Shown here: positions 8,787 to 17,701 of the stretch, piece by piece | Layout: every line of letters begins with the position of its first letter | Position numbering within the stretch: position 1 is the first letter of the stretch | Origin: Hymenobacter nivis | GTDB taxonomy: Bacteria > Bacteroidota > Bacteroidia > Cytophagales > Hymenobacteraceae | NCBI RefSeq assembly: GCF_006439025.1 | Contig: NZ_RCYZ01000002.1 | Location: 434,753-498,752, forward strand | Reading direction: 5' to 3' | Length of the DNA: 64,000 bases | The notes under the pieces: model-generated | What the model saw: the letters and a program-made list of their open reading frames with translations, nothing else | Told to the model about the DNA's origin: nothing | The model's database searches: none | Position numbers and translations under genes: made by a program

Positions 8787-9941
8787 ATGATTAATTCTTC
8801 CAATCACACTGATTCGCGCCGCCAGTTTCTGCGCCAGGCTGGGCTGGCGGCGGCTACCGTGGCCGTGGCGGGGCCGGCTGGGGCCCTGCCGCTTGGCGCC
8901 GCGGCGCCGCTGGCTGATAGCCCGCGCAAGGTGGGCTTTGCCATTGTGGGCCTCGGCAAATACGCCACCGAGCAGATGATGCCGGCCTTCAAGGAGAGCA
9001 AGCACTGCAAGATTGTGGCCCTGGTGAGCGGCTCGCCCGATAAGGCCCAGCGGCTGGCCCAGGAGTACGGCGTCGAGGCCAAGAGCATCTACAGCTACCA
9101 GGATTTCGACCGCATCAAGGACAACCCGGCCGTGGACGTGGTGTATGTGGTGCTGCCGCCCGCCCTACACGCCGAGTACGTGGTGCGGGCCGCCCAGGCC
9201 GGCAAGCACGTGCTGACCGAGAAGCCCATGGCCCCGTCGGTGGCCGAGTGCCAGCGCATGATCGACGCCTGCCGCAAGGCCGGCAAGCAGCTGATGGTGG
9301 CCTACCGGGCCCAGTTCGAGCCGTTCAACCTCGACGCCATTGCCCGCATCCGCAAGGGCGAACTGGGCAAGCTGCGCTTCGTGACGGCCGACCACGGCCG
9401 GCAGGTGAGCCCCACCACCGACAAGGCCGACGAATGGCGCGTGGTGCAAAAGCTGGCCGGCGGCGGCTCGCTCATGGACATCGGCATTTACTCGCTCAAC
9501 GCCGCGCGCTACCTCACTGGCGAGGAGCCCGTGGAGGTGTCGGCCACCGAATCGACCGACCGCACCGACCCGCGCTTCAAGGAAGTGGAAGACCAGGTGC
9601 ACTTTACGTTGCGCTTCCCCAGCGGCGTGCTGGCCACCTGCACCAGCGCCTACAGCATCGAGGGTGTGAAGCGGTTCCGGGCGTTCGGCAGCAAGGCCTA
9701 CCTCGACCTCGACCCGGCCACCGACTACTACCGCCACCGCATGGTCATCGGGAACGCCGACGGCGAACTGACGACCAGCATGAAGGAAGGCAACCAGTTT
9801 GCCGCCATGCTCGACCACATGGCCGAGTGCGCCCAGCAAAACAAAACCCCCAAAACGCCCGGTGAAGAAGGCCTGCGCGACATCAAGCTCATCTTGGCCA
9901 TCTACGAATCGGCCAAAAAAGGCCGGCCGGTGAAGGTGTAG
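8787..9941 (+). CDS. Tat-exported Gfo/Idh/MocA family oxidoreductase
   Basis: 384 aa from ATG 8787 (an in-frame TTG six bases earlier is less likely). A twin-arginine signal, SRRQFLRQAG (10-19) plus an Ala-rich hydrophobic stretch, predicts folded export with bound cofactor. Rossmann motif FAIVGLGKYATEQMM (about 52-66), then TEKPMAPS with the family EKP motif and a C-terminal Gfo/Idh/MocA domain with GGGSLMDIGIYSLNAARYL. This layout is that of glucose-fructose oxidoreductase-like periplasmic NAD(P) enzymes; the sugar substrate cannot be read from sequence. No sugar-catabolic operon surrounds it; upstream lies the decayed toxin-antitoxin locus and downstream a GrpB gene. Confidence 0.85.
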   Translation: MINSSNHTDSRRQFLRQAGLAAATVAVAGPAGALPLGAAAPLADSPRKVGFAIVGLGKYATEQMMPAFKESKHCKIVALVSGSPDKAQRLAQEYGVEAKSIYSYQDFDRIKDNPAVDVVYVVLPPALHAEYVVRAAQAGKHVLTEKPMAPSVAECQRMIDACRKAGKQLMVAYRAQFEPFNLDAIARIRKGELGKLRFVTADHGRQVSPTTDKADEWRVVQKLAGGGSLMDIGIYSLNAARYLTGEEPVEVSATESTDRTDPRFKEVEDQVHFTLRFPSGVLATCTSAYSIEGVKRFRAFGSKAYLDLDPATDYYRHRMVIGNADGELTTSMKEGNQFAAMLDHMAECAQQNKTPKTPGEEGLRDIKLILAIYESAKKGRPVKV

Positions 9942-10083
9942 CGGCTGCCTGGGGCCCCGGCGCAGCGTGGCTTTTATTTGCGGCAACCGGGGCGGCGTGC
10001 GTGCCGCCCCGGCTGCCGCTGAACGGTTGCTTTGGCAACGAAGTGTACAGCCCCGCATCTGCCGCGTTCTTTTAGAATACCTC

Positions 10084-10701
10084 ATGAAAAAGCTGATAGA
10101 TCTGACCAAAGAGGAGATAGGCCAGCTTTTCCCGGTGGAAATAACGCCTTACGATGCCCTGTGGGCCGTGCTTTTTGCCGCTGAACGGCGGCGAATACTT
10201 GCGGCCCTGGGCCCGGATGTTGCGTTGCGGATTGAACACTTTGGCAGCACCTCGGTGCCCGGCCTGCCGGCCAAGGACACGATTGATATACTGGTAGAAA
10301 TTCCGCCAGGCCCGGAAGGGCAGGAACAGCTTATTGCGCGAATGCAGGGCCTGGGCTACGACTTCATGTGGCAAACGGACGGCGCGCCGCCCTACCTGGT
10401 TTTTGTGAAAGGCTACGACCCCGCCGCGCCGAAAGCGCAGACCTACCACGTCCACATGGGGCCCCAAGGCCACGCGCTGTGGGACCGCCTGTACTTCCGC
10501 GACCACCTGCGCCAACACCCCGCCGTGGCCGAGCAATACGCCCAGCTGAAGTACGCGCTGGCCGAGGAGCACCGGCACGAACGGGTGGCCTACCGCGTGG
10601 CTAAAACGGACTTTGTGGCCCGCGTGACGGCCGAAGCAAAAGCGCACTTTGGTGCCCCGGCGCGACCAGATTTGCCGGCAAGCGCAGGGGCTGAAAAATA
10701 A
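10084..10701 (+). CDS. GrpB family (UPF0157) nucleotidyltransferase-like protein
   Basis: 205 aa from ATG 10084; upstream in-frame codons lack homology. The family hallmark EHFGSTSVPGLPAKDTIDI (about 48-66) is intact. It resembles a nucleotidyltransferase G-S active-site loop followed by the acidic pair (D-x-D/E). The middle contains HVHMGPQGHALWDRLYFRDHL, another conserved block of the family. The domain is sometimes found fused to dephospho-CoA kinase, and its reaction is not established. It stands alone between the oxidoreductase and the GntR/ABC operon; its stop is 36 bp before that operon's promoter. Confidence 0.85.
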   Translation: MKKLIDLTKEEIGQLFPVEITPYDALWAVLFAAERRRILAALGPDVALRIEHFGSTSVPGLPAKDTIDILVEIPPGPEGQEQLIARMQGLGYDFMWQTDGAPPYLVFVKGYDPAAPKAQTYHVHMGPQGHALWDRLYFRDHLRQHPAVAEQYAQLKYALAEEHRHERVAYRVAKTDFVARVTAEAKAHFGAPARPDLPASAGAEK

Positions 10702-10737
10702 ATTTCGTTTGCGGGTGCGGAATGCGGGAATACTGCA

Positions 10738-10769
10738 TACATTTGCGGTGTACTAGAACATTAGTACAC
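10738..10769 (+). promoter_or_regulatory. Promoter with palindromic operator for GntR/ABC operon
   Basis: TACATTTG (10738-10745) matches TAnnTTTG. Directly downstream, over the expected transcript start, lies a perfect palindrome GTGTACT-N8-AGTACAC (10748-10769). The operon encodes a YtrA-type GntR regulator as its third gene, and GntR family operators are often GT...AC palindromes, so autorepression is the natural reading. The first ATG follows 15 nt later. Confidence 0.75.
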
Positions 10770-10784
10770 TAAAACAACAGACAC

Positions 10785-11645
10785 ATGGTGCGCATCAGAA
10801 ACCTCCATTTTGGGTACTCCAGGCGGGTGCCGCTGTTTGAAAACTTGAGCCTGACGCTGGAGCGGGGCCACATCTACGGCCTGCTGGGCAAGAACGGGGC
10901 GGGCAAATCGACGCTGCTTAAGAACATTGTGGGGCTGGCGTTTCCGCAGGCGGGCACCTGCGAGGTGAACGGCCACCCGGCGGGCGCGCGGCTGCCGGTG
11001 GTGCTCGAAGACCTGTTTTTCCTGCCCGAGGAGTTGCACGTGCCCGCCCTCACCGCCGACCAGTTCGTGGGCTACACGGCGGGATTCTACCCCAAGTTCA
11101 GCGAAACGCAGTTCCACCGCTACCTGGCCGACCTGGAAGTGCCGCGCCAGGTGAAGCTGCCGAAGCTCTCGTTTGGGCAGCAGAAGAAGTTCATGATTGC
11201 CTTCGCGCTGGCCGCCAACACCGGCCTGCTGGTGCTCGACGAGCCCACCAACGGCCTCGACATTCCCTCCAAAGTGCAGTTCCGCAAAACCCTGGCGGGG
11301 GCCCTGAGCGAGGACCGCTGCATGATCATCTCAACCCACCAGGTGCGCGACTTAGACAGCCTCATCGACACGGTGCTGGTGGTGCACAACCGCGAAATCG
11401 TGCTCAACGCCGGCCTCGACGACCTGGCCGAGCAACTCACCTTTGGCACCGCTGGCCCGGCCGACGGCGCGGGGGCCCTGTACGCCGAGCCCTCGGTGCG
11501 CGGCCGCCAGGTGGTGCGCCCCAACCTGGGCGGCGCCTACGGCAAGGTCGATTTGGAGCTGCTCTTCAACGCCGTGGCCGGCGAAAGCCCGGCCGTGGTC
11601 AACTACTTAAACGCTAACCCCGTGCGCCATGAATCAGCTGTTTAG
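10785..11645 (+). CDS. ABC transporter ATP-binding protein
   Basis: 286 aa. Walker A GKNGAGKST (35-43), ABC signature LSFGQQKK, Walker B LLVLDEPTNGLD and the H-loop IISTHQ are all present. The ATPase is single-domain, with a C-terminal extension of about 80 residues rich in Gly/Ala. It is the first gene of an operon led by a palindromic operator and overlaps the permease gene by 17 bp, so coupled translation is likely. With the YtrA-like GntR repressor two genes on, this resembles small-molecule or peptide-antibiotic response exporters of the YtrB/YtrA type. The substrate is unknown. Confidence 0.92.
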   Translation: MVRIRNLHFGYSRRVPLFENLSLTLERGHIYGLLGKNGAGKSTLLKNIVGLAFPQAGTCEVNGHPAGARLPVVLEDLFFLPEELHVPALTADQFVGYTAGFYPKFSETQFHRYLADLEVPRQVKLPKLSFGQQKKFMIAFALAANTGLLVLDEPTNGLDIPSKVQFRKTLAGALSEDRCMIISTHQVRDLDSLIDTVLVVHNREIVLNAGLDDLAEQLTFGTAGPADGAGALYAEPSVRGRQVVRPNLGGAYGKVDLELLFNAVAGESPAVVNYLNANPVRHESAV

Positions 11646-12396
11646 TTTTTCGCGGTTTCGCCGCTTGTTTAGCCGGCACACGGCCGAGTTTCTGCCCAGC
11701 TACGCCATGGCCACGGCCGTGCTGGCGGGCGGCATCGGGCTGGTGCTGGGCTTCGTGGTGTACATGAACGTGCTGAACCCCGAGATTCAGGGCCTGCTGT
11801 TCCAGCTGGGGCTGCTGACGGCGGGGGGCCTGTTCACGGCCGGCATCTTTGCGCAGTACGGGGCCCCCAAGCAGGCCACGGTGGCCCTCACGCTGCCGGC
11901 CTCGCAGCTGGAGAAATACCTGGTGGGCTGGGTGTATTCCTTCTTGATCTTCAGCGTGGTGTACACGGCCTGCTACTACGCGGTGGACTGGCTGATGCTG
12001 GGCATGGACGACTGGTACGGCCGGCCCAAGGTGCTGTTTAGTTTGTTCGACGCGCACAAATTGTACGAGGCGTATTTCTACTACGCCGCGCTGCACGCCG
12101 GGGCCCTGTGGGGCGCCATCTACTTCGAGAAGAACCACTTCATCAAAACCGCGTTTGGGGCCCTGGTGCTGGCCGTGGTGCTGGTGACGGCCAACTACCA
12201 GGTGGTGAAGGCCTTCACGGGCGAAAGCTTGCAAATGGCTTCGCCCTTCAGTGGCATTACCCTCAACGACGCCACGGGCTTCTACCACGTGAGCCTGCCC
12301 GAGGCGCAGGCCCAGTGGTACATCCTGCTGCCGCTGGCGCTGGCGGCGCTGCTGTGGCGGGCCACGTACCTGCGCCTGACGGAAAAACAGCTCTAG
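11629..12396 (+). CDS. ABC transporter permease (membrane subunit)
   Basis: 255 aa with about six hydrophobic helices (around residues 26-48, 56-75, 97-122, 145-165, 175-192 and 225-242). There is no recognisable catalytic motif; an acidic/aromatic loop occurs between helices 3 and 4. It overlaps the ATPase gene by 17 bp and ends 2 bp before the GntR gene, so it is the membrane partner of that ATPase by position. The sequence is of the ABC-2-like type with poor conservation; I cannot tell whether it exports a drug, lipid or peptide. Confidence 0.8.
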   Translation: MNQLFSFSRFRRLFSRHTAEFLPSYAMATAVLAGGIGLVLGFVVYMNVLNPEIQGLLFQLGLLTAGGLFTAGIFAQYGAPKQATVALTLPASQLEKYLVGWVYSFLIFSVVYTACYYAVDWLMLGMDDWYGRPKVLFSLFDAHKLYEAYFYYAALHAGALWGAIYFEKNHFIKTAFGALVLAVVLVTANYQVVKAFTGESLQMASPFSGITLNDATGFYHVSLPEAQAQWYILLPLALAALLWRATYLRLTEKQL

Positions 12397-12398
12397 CC

Positions 12399-12800
12399 AT
12401 GGAATTCAAAGACAACGAGGCCATTTACCTGCAAATAGCCGGGTACGTGAGCGAGCAGATTTTGCGCCAGCCCTGGAGCCCCGACGAGAAAATTCCGTCG
12501 GTGCGCGACCTGGCCAGTGAGCTGCAGGTGAACCCCAACACGGTGATGCGGACCTACGAATTCCTGCAAAACCAGGGCGTGGTGTACAACAAGCGCGGCA
12601 TCGGCTTTTTCGTGGCCCCCGACGCCGACGCCCGGGTGAAGCAGTTCCGCCGCGAGCGGTTTTTGCAGCAGGAGCTGCCGGGGTTTTTCAACACGATTTC
12701 GCTGCTGGGCATCGGGTTCGGTGAGCTGCAGCAGCGCTACCAAGAGTTTCAAGCCGGGCAAGCCGCCCTCATTCCCGCTACCACCGATGAAAAACAGTAA
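12399..12800 (+). CDS. GntR family transcriptional regulator, YtrA subfamily
   Basis: 133 aa from ATG 12399, two bases after the permease stop. An N-terminal winged helix-turn-helix is clear: IYLQIAGYVSEQIL, then KIPSVRDLASELQVNPNTV and MRTYEFLQNQGVV (about 8-65). The short C-terminal portion, about 60 residues and without a large ligand domain, is typical of YtrA regulators, which sit in operons with the ABC transporter they control. Its probable target is the palindrome at 10748-10769. It overlaps the next gene by 14 bp. Confidence 0.9.
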   Translation: MEFKDNEAIYLQIAGYVSEQILRQPWSPDEKIPSVRDLASELQVNPNTVMRTYEFLQNQGVVYNKRGIGFFVAPDADARVKQFRRERFLQQELPGFFNTISLLGIGFGELQQRYQEFQAGQAALIPATTDEKQ

Positions 12801-13506
12801 CAAATGGGTGCTGGCGGCCGTGCTGCTGCTGCTCGGCTCGCTTACGGCGTTCAACATGGGCCTGCGGGCCGAGTACCGCACCGGCCACTACAAAGACCCG
12901 CTGCACAACTTCGGGGCGCTGAATTTCAAGAACTTCACCAGCGTGAGCGTGCCGGCGGCCACCGCCGTGCCCGTTAAAATTGTGCGGGGCCCCTTCGGCG
13001 TGCGCCTGAACAAGGAGGTGAGCGCGCTGGTGCAAGTGGCCCAGCGGGGCGGGCAGCTGGTGGTCACGGCCACCTTCGCCGGGCAGCGCCCATACTGGGG
13101 CCCCCGCGAGGTGCTCATCATCTCCTGCCCGCGGCTGGACAGCCTGACGACCGACGCTGTGTACGCGTTGGACGGCAAGCCCCAAACCGACAAAAACGGC
13201 ACGCTGGGCCACGTGGCGGTGGAAGGCTTCGCGCAGGACAGCCTGGTGCTGCGCCAGCACCGCATGAGCCGCGTGGCCCTGGCCGGCAACACGCTGCGCT
13301 ACCTGCGCGCCGAAGTGGGCAGCGGCCCCGGCGGCGCGGCCCTCAACCTGAACGGCAGCAACCGCATTGCCGCCGCCGACTTCGACGTGCGCCGCCACGG
13401 CGAGTTGGGCATCAGCAACGTGGTCATTCCCAACCTGCGCTACCACTTCGCCGACAGCGCCCAGGCCACGCTCGGGGGCACGGCGCTGGGCCAGCTGGTG
13501 CGCTAG
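12787..13506 (+). CDS. Exported or anchored protein of unknown function
   Basis: 239 aa from ATG 12787, overlapping the end of the GntR gene by 14 bp. It has an N-terminal hydrophobic helix (about 6-24) that may be a signal peptide or anchor. After it comes a beta-rich domain with short repeated turns (VAVEGFAQDSLVLRQH, MSRVALAGNTLRYLRAEVGS), reminiscent of the DUF2807/DUF4097 beta-helix type seen elsewhere in the window, but not a clear match. Being locked into the operon with the ABC transporter, it may act outside the membrane in the same response. Function is not known. Confidence 0.75.
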   Translation: MKNSNKWVLAAVLLLLGSLTAFNMGLRAEYRTGHYKDPLHNFGALNFKNFTSVSVPAATAVPVKIVRGPFGVRLNKEVSALVQVAQRGGQLVVTATFAGQRPYWGPREVLIISCPRLDSLTTDAVYALDGKPQTDKNGTLGHVAVEGFAQDSLVLRQHRMSRVALAGNTLRYLRAEVGSGPGGAALNLNGSNRIAAADFDVRRHGELGISNVVIPNLRYHFADSAQATLGGTALGQLVR

Positions 13507-13521
13507 GGCCCCCGCGCAGCA

Positions 13522-14181
13522 ATGGCGGCCATGGAAACTTTGGAAACTTGGCAGGCGTGGAAACGGCGGGTGCTGCCGGCGCTCGCCGTCGTGTACACCC
13601 GGTACTTGCTGGGCGGGGCGTTCGTGTTCGCCAGCATCATCAAGCTTAAGGGCCACCGCTTCACGCGCCTGAGCGGGGCTGCCGAACCCATTCACAGCGC
13701 CTGGCACTTTTTTGAAACGCTGTACAAGTCGGGGCTCTACTGGCAGTTTTTGGGCGCGGCGCAGTGCCTGGCGGGCTTCCTGCTGCTCACGCAGCGCTTC
13801 GCCACGCTGGGGGCCCTGCTGTTTTTGCCCATCATTGCCAACGTGTTCGTTATCACCCTTTCGTACGAGTTTGGCGGCACGCCCGTCATCACCGGGCTGA
13901 TGCTGCTGGCCAATGCGCTGCTGCTGGCCTGGGACTGGCCCACGCTGCGCGGGCTGGTGGGCCGCCCGGCGTTGCCGCTGGTGCCGGGGCCCCAGGCGCG
14001 GCTGTGGGAAGCGGTGGGGTGGGCGCTGTTCGCCTTCACCGCCGGCTACCGGTACTACACCGACGCTTACAATTTCCTGCTGTGGGCCGGCGTCTGCACC
14101 GCTGTGGGGGCCCTGGGGCTGCTAGCGGCGTGGTACCTGCGCCGCCGCGCCGCTGCTGGGGCCCCGGCCGGCGGCCGCTAG
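13522..14181 (+). CDS. DoxX-like integral membrane protein
   Basis: 219 aa with four to six membrane helices. Its features fit the DoxX/DoxD-like group: an early 'RYLLGGAFVFASIIKLKG', a conserved W-x-F-L-G-A-A-Q-C-L-A-G-F-L-L-L helix, and 'FLPIIANVFVITLSY'. These are small membrane proteins of mostly unknown function, some linked to quinone or thiol redox chemistry. It follows the preceding gene by 15 bp, with a GGGCCCCC tract right after that stop, and is followed by a second protein of the same type 25 bp later. It is probably the fifth gene of the GntR/ABC operon. Confidence 0.7.
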   Translation: MAAMETLETWQAWKRRVLPALAVVYTRYLLGGAFVFASIIKLKGHRFTRLSGAAEPIHSAWHFFETLYKSGLYWQFLGAAQCLAGFLLLTQRFATLGALLFLPIIANVFVITLSYEFGGTPVITGLMLLANALLLAWDWPTLRGLVGRPALPLVPGPQARLWEAVGWALFAFTAGYRYYTDAYNFLLWAGVCTAVGALGLLAAWYLRRRAAAGAPAGGR

Positions 14182-14206
14182 TGCGGAGCGCTTAATACTT
14201 AACACG

Positions 14207-14818
14207 ATGCGCAACCTCACAAGGGCCCAGGCTTGGGATTATTGCATTTTGGCGGCGCGGGTGCTGCTGGCGGGCACGTTCATCAGCTACGGCTACGCCA
14301 AGCTGCACGACGGGCAGTTTGGCTTGGCGCCCGCGCAGCTGGCACAACCGGTGCAGCAGCTGGGGCTGTTCAGGCTCTCGTGGTACCTGTTTGGCCAGGA
14401 GCCGTTTAAGTCCTTCGTGGGCTATTCCCAAATTGCGGCCGGCCTGCTGCTGCTCTGGCACCGCACGGCGCTGGTGGGGGCCCTGGTGCTGCTGCCCATC
14501 GCGGCCAACGTGCTGGTGGTGGACCTCACGTACCTCAAAATACTGCCGTCGCTGGCGTGGCGGCTGGTGTTCTACCTCAGCCTCATCTTCCTGATTTGCT
14601 GGCACTACCGCGGCCGGCTGCACGCGGCCTGGCGGGCCCTCACGCAGGGCCTGGCGCCGCGCTTCCCGTACCCGTGGTGGGCGTACGCGTTGCTGCCCGC
14701 GGCGGCCGTGGGGCTCGACCTGGTGGGGGCCCTGCCGCACGTGGCCTACCTCACCGCGCTGCACCCCGCCGCTACCTGGTGCAGCACCGTGGCCGTGGTG
14801 CAGGCCCTGTTGCACTAG
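14207..14818 (+). CDS. DoxX-like integral membrane protein, second copy
   Basis: 203 aa. Early motif LLAGTFISYGYAKLHDGQFG, then 'KSFVGYSQIAAGLLLLWHRT' and 'LLPIAANVLVVDLTYLKI', parallel to the preceding protein, so the two are probably diverged paralogues. It has five or so membrane helices and no signal peptide. The DoxX-family start ('YxxAKL') is clearer here than in the first copy. It is the last gene of the run; a separate -7 box for the next gene lies 104 bp downstream of its stop. Confidence 0.75.
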   Translation: MRNLTRAQAWDYCILAARVLLAGTFISYGYAKLHDGQFGLAPAQLAQPVQQLGLFRLSWYLFGQEPFKSFVGYSQIAAGLLLLWHRTALVGALVLLPIAANVLVVDLTYLKILPSLAWRLVFYLSLIFLICWHYRGRLHAAWRALTQGLAPRFPYPWWAYALLPAAAVGLDLVGALPHVAYLTALHPAATWCSTVAVVQALLH

Positions 14819-14921
14819 CCACACCACCAGCCGTACTCGCGCGGCCCCGGAGCGGCGGTGCTGCTGGCCGCCAATGTGAACTTATTGTTAAGAAAAACCG
14901 GGCGCCGCGCCGCCAGGCGGG

Positions 14922-14929
14922 TACCTTTG
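14922..14929 (+). promoter_or_regulatory. -7 box for DUF2490 gene
   Basis: TACCTTTG matches TAnnTTTG and lies 46 nt before the ATG at 14975. This argues against the longer upstream frame. Confidence 0.5.
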
Positions 14930-14974
14930 CGTGCGGAAAAGGTCAGGAGCCGTTGCCGGCCTTTTGCTTCTCGG

Positions 14975-15769
14975 ATGAACAAACTCGTTTTTTGCGGCCT
15001 GCTGCTGGCCGTGGCCACGGGCGGGGCCCCCGCCGCCCGCGCCCAAGCGCCAGCCAACCCGGCCCAGCCCTGGGGCAGCTGGTTCATTGCCACGGTGCAG
15101 TTGCCCGGCAATGCCGAGCACAAGTGGGGTGGCTACGCCGAAGCCCAGGCCCGCACCGACGCCGTGTTTCACCATTACTTCTACAACGAACTGAAGGCGG
15201 GCCTGAGCTACGACGTTGACCCCAACTTCACGGTGCTCCTGGGCGGCGGCCGCTACACCACCTCCGACTACCGCGACCTCGGCCAGGGCCCCCTGAACGT
15301 GGAAAAACGCCTCTGGGAGCAGGTCGTCCTCACCCAGTATTCGCACCGCCTCAAGCTGGAGCACCGCTACCGCATCGAGCAGCGCTGGTTTCGGTTTCGC
15401 GACGACAGCACCGCGTTTCGCCAGCGGTTCCGCTACCGGCTGAACGCCTTTTTTCCGCTCAACAAGAAGACCATCACCGCTGGCACGGTGTTCCTCTCCG
15501 CCTACGACGAGATTTTCCTCAACCCCAAGGGCCCCGTGTTCGAGCGCAACCGCTTCTACGCCGGCGTGGGCTACCAGGCTAACGCGCACCTCATCCTGCA
15601 AGTCGGCTTCGTAGACCAAGCCAACTACAACCTGCCGGCCTACCGGGCGGGCCAGTTCGTGCCGCAAATCACGTCGGCCAAAAACAACGTGGTGGTGGCC
15701 CTCACCTACAAGCTGGCGCACCGCGCCGGGGCCCCCGCGCAAGAGCACCTGCCCTCGCAGCAAGACTAG
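14975..15769 (+). CDS. DUF2490 outer-membrane beta-barrel protein
   Basis: 264 aa from ATG 14975, placed by the -7 box upstream and by a clear signal peptide (LVFCGLLLAVATGGAPAARA-Q). The mature protein begins near QPWGSWFIATVQL. It continues as a series of short amphipathic strands with alternating Tyr/Phe/Arg ('HRLKLEHRYRIEQRW', 'RQRFRYRLNAFFPL'), the pattern of DUF2490 proteins, presumed outer-membrane barrels. The last strand ends in VVVALTYKL followed by a short polar tail. Function is unknown. It stands alone between the GntR operon and poxB. Confidence 0.8.
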   Translation: MNKLVFCGLLLAVATGGAPAARAQAPANPAQPWGSWFIATVQLPGNAEHKWGGYAEAQARTDAVFHHYFYNELKAGLSYDVDPNFTVLLGGGRYTTSDYRDLGQGPLNVEKRLWEQVVLTQYSHRLKLEHRYRIEQRWFRFRDDSTAFRQRFRYRLNAFFPLNKKTITAGTVFLSAYDEIFLNPKGPVFERNRFYAGVGYQANAHLILQVGFVDQANYNLPAYRAGQFVPQITSAKNNVVVALTYKLAHRAGAPAQEHLPSQQD

Positions 15770-15905
15770 CCAGGCCGGGGCCCGAAGCGCACAAAACTTT
15801 CTGGGAAAAGCCCGCGGCAAATGCCTGGGGAGTGGGGCCCGCAAATTTTTGCCGGGCCCTTTCTGCGGCCGCTGCGTACAATGCGTTGGCTTTATCCCAG
15901 AAATT

Positions 15906-17633
15906 ATGTCCCAGAAAACAGTAGCGGAAATCATCGTTGACACCCTGCAAGCGGCCGGGGTCAAGCGCGTGTTCGGTGTGGTGGGCGACTCGCTCAACGG
16001 CATCACCGACGTGCTGCGGGCCCGCGACGGCATCGAGTTCGTGGCCGTGCGCCACGAGGAAGGCGGCGCTTTCGCCGCCGGCGCCGAGGCCCACCTCACC
16101 GGCGACCTGGCCGTGTGCGCCGGCTCGTGCGGCCCGGGCAACACGCATTTGATCAATGGCTTGTACGACTGCCACCGCAGCCGCGTGCCGGTGCTGGCCA
16201 TTGCCGCCCAAATCCCGAGCGTGGAAATCGGCACCGGCTACTTCCAGGAAACCCACCCCGAGCGCCTGTTCCAGGAGTGCAGCCACTACTGCCAGGTCAT
16301 TGCCGTGCCCGACCAAGCCGTGCGCATGGTCGAGTCGGCCGTGACGGCGGCCCTGAGCCTGGGCGGCGTGGCCGTGCTGGTCATCCCCGGCGACGTGGCC
16401 TACCTAAAAACCGAGGCCCCCGAAGTGCGCCTGCCCACGCTGCGCCGCCACAGCGCCCTGGTGCCGTCGGCGTCCGACATTCGGCAGGCCGCGGAACTGC
16501 TCAACGACTGCAAAAAAATCACCATTCTGGCCGGCATCGGCTGCGCCGGGGCCCACGATGAGCTGCTGCAAGTGGCCGAGGCCCTGCAGGCGCCGGTGGT
16601 GCACGCGCTGCGCGGCAAGGAAGTGGTGGAGCCGAATAATCCCTATGATGTGGGCCTGACCGGCCTGCTGGGCATGCCCGCCGGCTACCACGCCCTGATG
16701 GACGCCGATGCCATCCTGATGCTGGGCACTGACTTTCCGTACCGCCAGTTTTTCCCCGACGACGCCCGCGTGGTGCAGGTAGACAAGCGCCCCGCGCACC
16801 TCGGCCGCCGCACCCGCGTGGAAGTGGGCCTGGCCGGCGACGTGGCCGCCACCCTGCGCGAGCTGCTGCCCCACCTGGTGGCTAAAGGCGACGCCGACCA
16901 CCTGAAAACCGCCCAGGAGCGCCACCGCAACGACGACGAGCACCTGGCCGAGCTGGCCACCGGCGACGCTGGGGCCCCCGAGCTGCACCCGCAGCACGTG
17001 GCCCGCCTGCTGAACGAAATCGCCGCCGAAGACGCCATTTTCACCTGCGACGTGGGCACCCCCACCATCTGGGCCGCCCGCTACCTGCACATGAACGGCC
17101 GCCGCCGCCTACTGGGCTCGTTCGTGCACGGCAGCATGGCCGGGGCCCTCTCGCAGGCCTACGGCGCCGCCCTGGCATACCCCAGCCGCCAAGTAGTAGC
17201 CCTGTGCGGCGACGGTGGCTTCGCCATGCTGCTGAGCGAGTTACTGACCGTGCGCCAACACAAAGTACCCGTCAAAATCATCATTTTCAACAACTCGGCC
17301 CTCGGCTTTGTGGAGCTGGAAATGAAGGCCGCCGGCACCCTGGAGTACGGCACCGAGCTGGACAACCCCAACTTTGGGGCCCTGGCCGAAGCCGCCGGCA
17401 TTAAGGGCTACCGCGTGAGCGACCCCGGCCAGCTCGAAAGCGTGCTGCGCGAAGCCCTGGCCCACCCCGGCCCCGTGGTGGTCGATGCCGTGGTGCGCCG
17501 CCAGGAGCTGAGCATTCCGCCCACCATCGAGGCCAAGCAGGCCGCCGGCTTCGGCCTCTACGCCCTGAAGGCACTGATGGACGGCCGCGGCGGTGAGCTG
17601 CTGGAGGTGGCCAAAACCAACCTGTTCCGCTAG
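15906..17633 (+). CDS. poxB: Pyruvate dehydrogenase (quinone) / pyruvate oxidase
   Basis: 575 aa, against 572 for E. coli PoxB. It is a thiamine diphosphate and FAD enzyme that oxidises pyruvate to acetate and CO2 and passes electrons to membrane quinone. The N-terminal Pyr domain has the catalytic Glu in VRHEEGGAFAAGAEAH and GSCGPGNTHLINGLYD. The C-terminal PP domain has CGDGGFAMLLSELLTVRQH with the Mg/ThDP GDG...NN motif. The end of the protein (GRGGELLEVAKTNLFR) closely parallels the membrane-binding C-terminus of PoxB, which separates it from acetolactate synthase. Start ATG at 15906. A terminator follows at 17661. Confidence 0.9.
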   Translation: MSQKTVAEIIVDTLQAAGVKRVFGVVGDSLNGITDVLRARDGIEFVAVRHEEGGAFAAGAEAHLTGDLAVCAGSCGPGNTHLINGLYDCHRSRVPVLAIAAQIPSVEIGTGYFQETHPERLFQECSHYCQVIAVPDQAVRMVESAVTAALSLGGVAVLVIPGDVAYLKTEAPEVRLPTLRRHSALVPSASDIRQAAELLNDCKKITILAGIGCAGAHDELLQVAEALQAPVVHALRGKEVVEPNNPYDVGLTGLLGMPAGYHALMDADAILMLGTDFPYRQFFPDDARVVQVDKRPAHLGRRTRVEVGLAGDVAATLRELLPHLVAKGDADHLKTAQERHRNDDEHLAELATGDAGAPELHPQHVARLLNEIAAEDAIFTCDVGTPTIWAARYLHMNGRRRLLGSFVHGSMAGALSQAYGAALAYPSRQVVALCGDGGFAMLLSELLTVRQHKVPVKIIIFNNSALGFVELEMKAAGTLEYGTELDNPNFGALAEAAGIKGYRVSDPGQLESVLREALAHPGPVVVDAVVRRQELSIPPTIEAKQAAGFGLYALKALMDGRGGELLEVAKTNLFR

Positions 17634-17660
17634 GGGCCCCCAGCGGAGCTCACCCCTCGC

Positions 17661-17701
17661 AATGGCGCGCTTGGCCCCCTGGGCCGGCGCGCCATTTTTT
17701 T
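17661..17701 (+). terminator. Rho-independent terminator after poxB
   Basis: AATGGCGCGC (17661-17670) pairs with GCGCGCCATT (17687-17696) and is followed by a run of seven T. Confidence 0.8.

Noticed and set aside
15906..17633. Acetolactate synthase large subunit
   Set aside because: The shared ThDP fold allows it, but the C-terminal GRGGELLEVAKTNLFR and the overall length match pyruvate oxidase, and no small regulatory subunit or ilv genes are nearby.
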